From Eubacterium limosum (GTDB lineage: Bacteria; Bacillota; Clostridia; Eubacteriales; Eubacteriaceae), in assembly GCA_959020865.1 (NCBI GenBank), contig CAUEUD010000106.1, positions 1 to 11,832 on the forward strand: DNA of 11,832 bases, given 5' to 3'. The notes beneath the pieces are model-generated. The model searched no databases. It saw only the letters and a list, made by a program, of their open reading frames with translations, and was not told where the DNA came from. Below, one piece after another: positions 6,801 through 11,832 of this stretch. The first letter of the stretch is position 1; every line of letters begins with the position of its first letter. The translations under genes were made by a program, and so were the position numbers.

Positions 6801-7379
6801 CTAACTGGCTAAAATCGGTCTTAAAAGCAATCCAAACTGCTCCTCGATCCGCGGGCCCGGAAAGTTTAGCAGGGGCAATGACAGCTGCATGCTGTTGATA
6901 AAAAGGGCCAGATGCCTGGCAAAGGCCGCGGTGTCGGGCAAAACAAACTCGCCCTTTCGAACCCCATACTCCAAAATTTCCCGCAGCATTTCGGAGATAC
7001 CGTCAAACTGCCACTGAAAGATCACCCGGTCGTCGGGGTTTTCCAGAAAGAACTCATAAGCAGCGTTGGATAAGGTGGTTCTCTCCTGCTCAAAGGCACA
7101 TTTCTGCCGCTTCATATAGGAAAAAAGAATGTCTCTGGCAGACATTTCCTCCCAAATCGCCACCTCTACACGCTCCAGCTCCTCTTTGGCGTCACGCTGG
7201 AACAACGCCAGAAAAATCTCCCGGGTCGATCCGTAATAGCGGTATAGTCCACCCCGGCTGATGTCACAGGCCTCCACGATGTCCTTCATGGTAACAGCAG
7301 CAAAACCCTTCTGGATAAAAACATCCCGCGCCTTGTCTAAAATATAATTCCGCTTCATATCAGCCTTCAGTGTACTCAT
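6801..7379 (-). CDS. TetR/AcrR family transcriptional repressor
   Basis: A 192-residue regulator of normal TetR size. The N-terminal DNA-binding domain (about residues 10-58) reads ILDKARDVFIQKGFAAVTM, DIVEACDISRGGLYRYYGS and REIFLALF, the standard helix-turn-helix with the recognition helix near GGLYRYY. The rest is the helical ligand and dimerisation domain, whose ligand cannot be predicted. The ATG at 7379 follows GGAGG at 4 nt. An inverted repeat (7393-7406) covers its transcription start, so it most likely represses itself. It faces degV across a shared terminator and has no adjacent transporter on its own strand, so other targets must lie elsewhere or are absent. Confidence 0.92.
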   Translation of the reverse strand: MSTLKADMKRNYILDKARDVFIQKGFAAVTMKDIVEACDISRGGLYRYYGSTREIFLALFQRDAKEELERVEVAIWEEMSARDILFSYMKRQKCAFEQERTTLSNAAYEFFLENPDDRVIFQWQFDGISEMLREILEYGVRKGEFVLPDTAAFARHLALFINSMQLSLPLLNFPGPRIEEQFGLLLRPILAS

Positions 7380-7392
7380 AAAACCTCCAAAA

Positions 7393-7406
7393 CGACATAC
7401 GTGTCG
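7393..7406. promoter_or_regulatory. Probable TetR-family autorepression operator
   Basis: CGACA and TGTCG flank a 4-nt centre (TACG), directly downstream of the -10 box and over the expected transcription start of the tetR-family gene. Short inverted repeats at this place are the usual TetR-type operators. The binding protein is inferred. Confidence 0.6.
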
Positions 7407-7412
7407 CTTTTA

Positions 7413-7441
7413 ATTATAAGTTTTATCACTGTGTTCGTCAA
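7413..7441 (-). promoter_or_regulatory. Sigma-A promoter of the tetR-family gene
   Basis: On the minus strand TTGACG (7436-7441) and TATAAT (7413-7418) are spaced by 17 nt; the start would fall near 7406, at the edge of the inverted repeat. Confidence 0.85.
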
Positions 7442-7518
7442 GTAAAGCAAGCGTAGATTTTTGTCAGGCTTCAGCAAAAGTTTTTCACCTGTTTAAATCC
7501 GGCACATCTTTTTTGGGC

Positions 7519-8967
7519 TTATTTAATGACTGGTTCTACCGGAACACCCATCCTGCGGCAATAGTCTACTGTAATATCGTATTGTATGCGGATAAGCGCA
7601 CACAGGCTTTTTTCCAGAACCTCCTCATTCTCCTCAAGGTAAGCGTTGAGCGCCTTTTCATAGTTTTCCATAATAGCGCTGACACGGCTGCTGTAATCAT
7701 ATTCGGCAGTCTGCCTGTAGTGGCTGCCCTTAATCATGATGTTTTCAAGCTGCATGTAAATGTGCCGCAGCGTCGGGGATTCCATCTGAAGGATCATTTC
7801 ATTAAACAGAGGAATCGGCGAGTGGTAGGTCACTGTTTTCAGCCGGCTTTCCTGCTGCTCCAACTCCTTATTTTTCCGTTTTCCCTTTAACGCCTCACGG
7901 ACAAAGGTCTTATGGGTAAGCAGAAGCGCAGCGCGGGCATCCAGCAGGTTTTTTAGGTCGTTCTGCATCTGCTGGACCGGGATTTTTTCTTTATCGATCC
8001 GGATGGCCTCACGCTTGATGACAACTGCCTTTTTTCCCTGGGAGCGCTCAACCATACCGGTCTCCTCCAGGCTGCCGAGGGCGTTTCGAGCCGTTTTAAC
8101 CGAAACCTGGAATTCCTCCCGGATCGCATTGAGGGACGGGATGGAATCGCCTATCTGGTACTCTCCAATTTCAATGCGTTTCAGGATAACATTAACGATG
8201 GCGTCCGTCAGATTGTGGCGTTCGCTGCTGATAAACCAGTAAAATGGCACCTGTTCCTCTGCCCCCAGCCTGTCATTATACTTTTCAGAATACGCCACAA
8301 ACTCACTATCTCCAAACACTGCGCCGAGTCCCTGCTGCAGCTTATCCAGGCTGCCTTCCTCCATTCCCTGAAAAAAGACCCGCAGGTAAGGCAGTGACCA
8401 CTCCTTAAAGTCCATCATCATTTTTTCTTCAAAAATAATGGAAAACAGGCCGGTAAACTGGACCATCTGCTGGTAAAGCTCCTTTACAAGCGGGTTTTTC
8501 AGGGTTTCCAGAAGCTCTATCCAAAAGCGGCTGAAACAAACGACGATGTTTCTTCCGCGGGCCTCCTGATAATCTGCGTAAAGCTGTTTAAACCGGACAA
8601 TGTCTTCGGGGCCGCAGTTCAAGGCCGCATGAATCATAATATCTGAAAAAAACAGCGATGTGGCCCGCATCACATCCACGATGGAGCCAACCCGTTTAGA
8701 CATAAAGCTCCAGTAAAACTGCGAGTTCTCATCATGCTGCATATCAAAGGTGACAACCGTTCCCTTTCCCTGAGAGGTGCTCACCATACTGTTGAGTGCC
8801 AGCATCTGGATCGCTGTGCGGATGGTAATCTCTGCGACATTATATTCCTCGGCCAGCTGCTTTCTGGACGGCAGAACATCACCTTTTTTTAGTTTTCCTG
8901 TCATGATTCTAAGCAGCAGGTTTTCATAAACATAGGTTGCCAAATTCTGGGTGGCTAATTCACTCAT
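7519..8967 (-). CDS. Double-headed GntR-type regulator (two winged-helix domains)
   Basis: A 482-residue cytosolic regulator with two GntR winged-helix domains in one chain. The first (about residues 8-74) contains GKLKKGDVLPSRKQLAEEYN and ends SQGKGTVVTF; the second (about 252-319) contains IGEYQIGDSIPSLNAIREEF and VKTARNALGSLEETGM. Each is followed by an all-helical region (about 86-231 and 328-471), and these share weak similarity, such as NPLVKELYQQM against SPTLRHIYMQL, suggesting internal duplication. Ordinary GntR proteins are about half this length with one such domain. The ATG at 8967 has GGAGG at 7-nt spacing; a GTG at 8994 was rejected. It has its own extended -10 promoter. Ligand and targets are unknown. 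No clear terminator was seen after its stop. Confidence 0.85.
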   Translation of the reverse strand: MSELATQNLATYVYENLLLRIMTGKLKKGDVLPSRKQLAEEYNVAEITIRTAIQMLALNSMVSTSQGKGTVVTFDMQHDENSQFYWSFMSKRVGSIVDVMRATSLFFSDIMIHAALNCGPEDIVRFKQLYADYQEARGRNIVVCFSRFWIELLETLKNPLVKELYQQMVQFTGLFSIIFEEKMMMDFKEWSLPYLRVFFQGMEEGSLDKLQQGLGAVFGDSEFVAYSEKYNDRLGAEEQVPFYWFISSERHNLTDAIVNVILKRIEIGEYQIGDSIPSLNAIREEFQVSVKTARNALGSLEETGMVERSQGKKAVVIKREAIRIDKEKIPVQQMQNDLKNLLDARAALLLTHKTFVREALKGKRKNKELEQQESRLKTVTYHSPIPLFNEMILQMESPTLRHIYMQLENIMIKGSHYRQTAEYDYSSRVSAIMENYEKALNAYLEENEEVLEKSLCALIRIQYDITVDYCRRMGVPVEPVIK

Positions 8968-9010
8968 ACTTTGTCCTCCGGTTCCAGATTGCACACATTT
9001 AACAGCCTTG

Positions 9011-9019
9011 ATTATACCA
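9011..9019 (-). promoter_or_regulatory. Extended -10 promoter of the double GntR regulator
   Basis: On the minus strand TGGTATAAT is a perfect extended -10 box (TATAAT at 9011-9016). The -35 region is poor, as is common with extended -10 promoters. The start near 9004 gives a leader of about 37 nt. Confidence 0.75.
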
Positions 9020-9080
9020 TAATCGTTCTAAAAAACCTACAATATCAAAAATATTATTTATAAAGTATTTTTTCAGCAAT

Positions 9081-9156
9081 AAAAAAACTCCCACAAAGCA
9101 GAACACACAGCTACGATACCCCCGTTTATTTGTGCTTTTCCTGTTTTGTTGGAGTT
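9081..9156 (-). terminator. Long-stem terminator after the EAL gene
   Basis: Segments 9086-9103 and 9139-9156 are inverted repeats matching at 15 of 18 positions, with ACTCC at the base and a further CACA/TGTG pairing inside. On the minus strand the stem is followed by seven U residues (A run 9081-9087). It lies about 20 nt after the EAL stop codon. Confidence 0.75.
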
Positions 9157-9174
9157 AAAAAACACAAGCCTTGC

Positions 9175-10182
9175 TTATGTTTTTGGCAAATAGTTTGTCA
9201 GCATATCTGCGGGCATGGGCTTCGCATAATAAAACCCCTGTACCCGGTCACACTGGTATTTTTTTAATAAAGTTTCCTCTTCCCGGCGTTCAATGCCCTC
9301 CACATGTGTCTTAATTCCAAGTTTCTTAACCATCTGCAGCATCGAATCCAGAAGGTTCTGGGCACGCTTATCCTCTATACAGCCGGCCAGAAACGATTTG
9401 TCAAATTTAATTACATCGAAGCAGGCTTCCCTGAGCAGGCTTATGGAAGTGTTCTCCTTACCGAAATCGTCCAAAGCCAGTGAAAATCCAGCTTTTTTCA
9501 GCGCGCTCAGCGCTTTCCTGAGCGTTTCATTTTCTGAGCGCTCAAAGGTCTCGGTCAGTTCAATCTCAATGTATTCGGGCGGCACACTGTTGGCTTTGCA
9601 AATCTCAAGCAGCCTGTCCACCAATCCCGGTTCCCCGATATGGCGTCTTGAAATATTTACCGCAATGGGGACTGGTTCCAAGGCCTGCTTTTTCCAGCCG
9701 TTTAGCACCTGGCAGGCCTGCTCCATCATATAGAAGTCCAGTTTTCTGATAAAACCGTTCTTCTCAAACAATGGAATAAACTGGTCCGGACAGCTGATTG
9801 GCCCAGCCTCTGGATTGATCCAGCGGACCAGGGCTTCAGCGCCGGACAACCGTCCCGTTGCCAGTTCAAACTGCGGCTGAAGATATATTTTGAATTCGTT
9901 ATTTTCAATGCCAAACTGCATCCGCTTTTCAATCTTGCGGATCTCCTGAAGATTTTTCCGCATGGCGTTATCATATACCGCGAATCCGTCACCCACAGGC
10001 AGTCCAGCGCTTTCCAGAGCATAATTTGCCCGTATAAGCCATTCGTCACCGCTTTCCACATCTTCGTTGTACTCACAAAGCCCAAGGCTCACCACTAACG
10101 AATAGGGATAACCAATGCAGCGTACAAATTCTGCTTCAATCTGCTGTCTTATGATTTCCAGCCTTTCTTTTATGGTATTCAC
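9175..10182 (-). CDS. EAL-domain cyclic-di-GMP phosphodiesterase (body of a frameshifted GGDEF-EAL gene)
   Basis: The open frame from the GTG at 10182 gives 335 residues: the tail of a GGDEF-like domain (about 1-80) and a full EAL domain (about 85-332). Residues expected for phosphodiesterase activity are visible: Glu116 in AEALVRW, Asn166 in AVNIS, Glu198 in IELTE, Asp228-Asp229 in LDDFG, Lys249 in VIKFD, Glu285 in HVEGIE and Gln305 in VQGFYYAKP. Loop 6 is unusual, with DDFGKENTS instead of DDFGTGYS. Such domains hydrolyse c-di-GMP to pGpG in the cytosol. The GTG overlaps the upstream TGA (GTGA) but lacks a clear ribosome binding site, and family sequence (KDRFYLLLLGP) continues upstream of it in this frame. 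The gene was therefore most likely one frame with the upstream fragment, 429 residues in all. Confidence 0.85.
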   Translation of the reverse strand: MNTIKERLEIIRQQIEAEFVRCIGYPYSLVVSLGLCEYNEDVESGDEWLIRANYALESAGLPVGDGFAVYDNAMRKNLQEIRKIEKRMQFGIENNEFKIYLQPQFELATGRLSGAEALVRWINPEAGPISCPDQFIPLFEKNGFIRKLDFYMMEQACQVLNGWKKQALEPVPIAVNISRRHIGEPGLVDRLLEICKANSVPPEYIEIELTETFERSENETLRKALSALKKAGFSLALDDFGKENTSISLLREACFDVIKFDKSFLAGCIEDKRAQNLLDSMLQMVKKLGIKTHVEGIERREEETLLKKYQCDRVQGFYYAKPMPADMLTNYLPKT

Positions 10183-10463
10183 CGGTCCCAGCAGCAGCAG
10201 ATAAAAACGGTCCTTAAAAAGCGCGAAATGCTCTCGCCGCTGCCCAGGAATTTTAACGACTGGTCGATAGTGATTGACAGCAGGCGGCTGCCATTGCGCA
10301 TACCCCAGATTTCATTCACCGATTTAAAATTCTGAATATCCATGGCGGCTAAAACCGCTTCTGTTCTTTTTTCCTTCAGGATTTCCCCCAGCTGCCGGAT
10401 AAAAAGCTCCTGTTTTTGCTCCTGTCCCGGCAGATAGTCTGTCTTATATATTTGAGCAGTCAT
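10179..10463 (-). pseudogene. GGDEF-like head of the EAL gene, cut off by a frameshift
   Basis: The first 82 residues form the start of a GGDEF-like domain: MDIQNFKSVNEIWG (41-54) and NGSRLLSITIDQSL match the DxxNFKxxND...GDxxL pattern. After SISRFL the frame breaks down to RTVFICCCWDR and a stop. One base more in the five-T run (A run 10216-10220 on the plus strand), or a -1 slip on TTT TTA, would join it to KDRFYLLLLGP in the frame of the EAL gene. The joined motif RF-K-D-R-F sits where RFGGDEF is expected, so the domain would be catalytically dead even when intact and may be a GTP-binding regulatory domain. AAGGAG lies 7 nt before the ATG at 10463, so translation initiation is strong. Mutation, sequencing error or recoding cannot be told apart here. 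Confidence 0.75.
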
Positions 10464-10711
10464 TTTTTTGCTCCTTCATAAAAGCCAGCATTTGCTGATA
10501 TCAAGAGAGAGACAGCATAACAGCTGTCTCAAAGAAGAGTAAATGGAGGAAATTGGCGCACTCCTCCACCCGTCGCACAGGGCAGCCCCTGCGCAAGAAA
10601 TGTAAATGTCTATTCAAGCAGAGAGGGAGTCTCTCAAGAATAGCAGAGTTTGAGCCCGGATTATAACAACTGCCTTAAAACAGCGTCATCTTTTATCCTT
10701 ATAATCCAAGC
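10464..10711 (-). ncRNA. Long structured 5' leader of the c-di-GMP gene (riboswitch candidate)
   Basis: About 248 nt lie between the predicted transcription start (near 10711) and the start codon. In transcription order the leader can form: a perfect 9-bp stem GGATTATAA (10707-10699) with TTATAATCC (10666-10658), starting about five nt from the 5' end; a hairpin at 10643-10610 (CTATTC/GAATAG plus GAGAG/CTCTC); an 8-bp hairpin GCGCAGGG (10594-10587) with CCCTGTGC (10582-10575); a 7-bp hairpin TGGAGGA (10568-10562) with TCCTCCA (10550-10544); a perfect 8-bp hairpin GAGACAGC/GCTGTCTC (10530-10509); and a small CAGC/GCTG hairpin (10497-10486) close to the ribosome binding site. I do not recognise a known riboswitch class, and the c-di-GMP-I and -II core sequences are absent on this strand. 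The function is inference from length, stability and position. Confidence 0.55.
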
Positions 10712-10717
10712 AGCTAT

Positions 10718-10746
10718 ATTATACAGGATTTTCTTTTGCAGTGCAA
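10718..10746 (-). promoter_or_regulatory. Sigma-A promoter of the structured leader and c-di-GMP gene
   Basis: On the minus strand TTGCAC (10741-10746) and TATAAT (10718-10723) are spaced by 17 nt. It lies directly downstream of the terminator of the preceding gene, so the leader is an independent transcript start. Confidence 0.8.
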
Positions 10747-10755
10747 TCTCAAAAT

Positions 10756-10792
10756 AAAAAAATCATATCACCATTTACAATGTGATATGATT
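10756..10792 (-). terminator. Intrinsic terminator after the membrane protein gene
   Basis: AATCATATCAC (10761-10771) and GTGATATGATT (10782-10792) are a perfect 11-bp inverted repeat around a 10-nt loop. On the minus strand a run of U residues follows (A run 10756-10762). It lies about 77 nt beyond the stop; the AT-rich stretch 10793-10868 between them holds nothing else I can identify. Confidence 0.85.
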
Positions 10793-10868
10793 CTTTATGC
10801 TAAATATTATAACCATCAGTTTTGTTTTCAGTTATAATTAAAAATATCTAATTACAATTGTCCTTATT

Positions 10869-11387
10869 TTAAAAATATGTCTGATACTCAACCGAAGGCT
10901 TGTTCCTTAATACAAAGACGAAAAAGGGTTCTGTCACCGGGAAAATGATACTTAAAATCAGGAAAACCAACGCCTGGTTGGACGTGCCATAAAGGCGGTA
11001 AAGCCGGTAGTGTGCCGCAAAAGCATAGATCGTGTAGGCAACCCCGTAAAGGTATCCTATAATCGGAATAAAGGCGATTGCCGGTACCAGAATAAAGCCG
11101 ATGGGCAGCAGAACATGGGCGTTGGAAATTTTAGCGCTGCCAAAATAAACGCGCCGGTCTATGAGCATCCCCAGCAGGTAAAGCTGCGCGATGGGGATCC
11201 AGGCGGTCCAGGCGTAGGGCAGTCCCCTGTTTTTTGCCATTCGGTAATAAGCATATGCTAAAAGCAGGTAAAGCGCAATACCGATCAGGGCAGAGATAAC
11301 AGCCACAACGCCGGCGGCTGCGCCAAAAAGGGCAGTCATAAAAGTATTCAAAGTATTACTGGTGCTATAATAATCAAGTGATTCCAT
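10869..11387 (-). CDS. Uncharacterised multi-pass membrane protein
   Basis: A 172-residue integral membrane protein with about five hydrophobic segments (roughly residues 18-46, 58-76, 91-110, 108-127 and 138-160). After the first helix it has the cytoplasmic-type turn YYRMAKNRGLPYAWTAWIPI, a pattern I recall from an uncharacterised family of small Firmicute membrane proteins with a MAK-RG----W-AW-P core. No catalytic motif or signal sequence is visible. The ATG at 11387 has GGAGG at 8-nt spacing; a TTG at 11402 would add five residues and overlap the ribosome binding site. It is monocistronic, with a terminator downstream; upstream only weak -10-like AT-rich sequence (11405-11425) is present. 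No function can be assigned; neighbours are unrelated regulators. Confidence 0.85.
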   Translation of the reverse strand: MESLDYYSTSNTLNTFMTALFGAAAGVVAVISALIGIALYLLLAYAYYRMAKNRGLPYAWTAWIPIAQLYLLGMLIDRRVYFGSAKISNAHVLLPIGFILVPAIAFIPIIGYLYGVAYTIYAFAAHYRLYRLYGTSNQALVFLILSIIFPVTEPFFVFVLRNKPSVEYQTYF

Positions 11388-11480
11388 TTGTTTAACCTCC
11401 AATATAAGACATATATATCATATACCCTTATCACTTGCTGAAAATCACCCTTAATGCTCTGCCACCCGGCCATAATGCAC

Positions 11481-11507
11481 AAAAAAAGAACAGCTGGTGC
11501 TGCTCTT
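11481..11507 (-). terminator. Intrinsic terminator after the LysR-type head gene
   Basis: On the minus strand AAGAGCAGC (11507-11499) pairs with GCTGTTCTT (11494-11486), with one G-U pair and a 4-nt loop, followed by a U run (A run 11481-11487). It shows that the short LysR-type gene ends here as a transcript too. The plus strand also has five T residues shortly after (11511-11515). Confidence 0.82.
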
Positions 11508-11541
11508 GCCTTTTTAAATATCCTGTTCGTATCCTTTCAGA

Positions 11542-11817
11542 CTATGCCTGTTCCTCTCCGTCCATATTTTGGATAAAGCGGACACCGTCCTCCAATTGGG
11601 CAATGGCAATGGTGACATACTCTTCAAAAGCCTTCCCATAACTGGTCAGTACCACATTTCTGCCTTTTTTCCTGAACAGAGGAACGCCGAGCTCTTTCTC
11701 CAGTCCCGCAATCGCATAGCTCAAGCTTGGCTGACTGATGTTAAGCTCTTTGGCAGCCTTCGCATAATGTTCCAATCCAGCCAGAGTTTTAAAGTAATAT
11801 AGATGATTAAGATTCAT
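11542..11817 (-). CDS. LysR-type DNA-binding head without effector domain
   Basis: A 91-residue protein that is a complete LysR-type winged-helix head plus the linker helix. MNLNHLYYFKTLAGLEHYAK opens the domain, ELNISQPSLSYAIAGLEKEL (residues 24-43) is the helix-turn-helix, and GVPLFRKKGRNVVLT (44-58) the wing. The linker helix runs to about residue 82. LysR proteins are normally near 300 residues with a periplasmic-binding-protein-like effector domain; here the frame stops at TAG right after RFIQNMDGEEQA, and no LysR sequence continues in the other frames before the terminator 35 nt on. It may be a decayed gene or a stand-alone DNA-binding protein able to dimerise through the linker helix. 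The ATG at 11817 has AAAGG at about 8 nt; its promoter lies outside the window. Confidence 0.85.
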   Translation of the reverse strand: MNLNHLYYFKTLAGLEHYAKAAKELNISQPSLSYAIAGLEKELGVPLFRKKGRNVVLTSYGKAFEEYVTIAIAQLEDGVRFIQNMDGEEQA

Positions 11818-11832
11818 TTTTTCCGGCCTTTC

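Noticed and set aside
7442..7518. Possible terminator after the double GntR gene (CAGG/CCTG around 7467-7491).
   Set aside because: Only four base pairs and no U-tract follow, so I do not call it.
9086..9156. The 18-bp imperfect inverted repeats could mark a miniature transposable element.
   Set aside because: No flanking direct repeat was recognised, the left arm is followed by a U-tract on the minus strand, and it sits right after a stop codon, so a terminator explains it better.
10498..10515. GATATCAAGAGAG on the plus strand is similar to the SAM-I riboswitch opening TATCAAGAGAGG.
   Set aside because: The following conserved GGAGGGA, GCCC and GAAACCC-type blocks are missing and no plus-strand gene follows.
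10562..10580. GGGTGGAGGAG on the minus strand recalls the T-box sequence GGGTGGNACCGCG.
   Set aside because: The ACCGCG half is absent, no following terminator/antiterminator of T-box type is seen, and the downstream gene is not an aminoacyl-tRNA or amino-acid gene.
10575..10595. GCACAGGGCA on the plus strand resembles the start of the c-di-GMP-I (GEMM) riboswitch, next to a c-di-GMP gene.
   Set aside because: It lies on the strand opposite to the gene, and the rest of the GEMM core (tetraloop, receptor, CGCAAAGCCTCCGGCC-like strand) is missing. On the coding strand it is simply one arm of a hairpin.

Overview
The window looks like an ordinary chromosomal stretch of a mid-GC, low-complexity-promoter Firmicute (Clostridia). 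Evidence: near-consensus sigma-A promoters, strong AGGAGG-type ribosome binding sites, intrinsic terminators with U-tracts, a DegV protein, and a gene set typical of gut or anaerobic Clostridia. Several proteins (DegV, LysR head, the small transporters) resemble what I would expect from Eubacteriaceae such as Eubacterium limosum/callanderi. That assignment is from memory of the families, not from a search.

Left part (1-3770, minus strand): one tightly packed operon behind a clean promoter (TTGACC-17 nt-TATAAT). In transcription order it holds a WecE-type sugar-nucleotide 4-aminotransferase, an ATP-grasp ligase, an ArnC-like polyisoprenyl-phosphate glycosyltransferase, and two small EamA/SMR-type membrane proteins; the second runs off the left edge. 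Stop and start codons of the last four genes overlap. The layout recalls the Gram-negative arn pathway (aminotransferase, N-modification, transfer to undecaprenyl phosphate, flipping by a two-subunit ArnE/ArnF exporter), but in a Firmicute and with an ATP-grasp enzyme in the N-modification position. It probably makes and exports a lipid-linked, N-modified amino sugar for a cell-surface glycan.

Middle (3770-7440): a small carboxymuconolactone-decarboxylase-like protein lacking the usual cysteines (minus strand), then a divergent fetA-fetB-like ABC exporter pair (plus), a monocistronic DegV fatty-acid-binding protein (plus), and a TetR-type repressor (minus) with an inverted repeat over its own start point. 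Terminators separate the units; those after the CMD gene and after degV look bidirectional.

Right part (7519-11832, all minus strand): a large regulator with two GntR winged-helix domains in one chain; a cyclic-di-GMP gene whose GGDEF-like head and EAL phosphodiesterase body are in different frames because of an apparent one-base frameshift; a roughly 250-nt strongly structured 5' leader in front of that gene which I cannot match to a known riboswitch; an uncharacterised multi-pass membrane protein; and a LysR-type regulator reduced to its DNA-binding head, followed by its own terminator. No tRNA, rRNA, CRISPR array or insertion sequence was seen.
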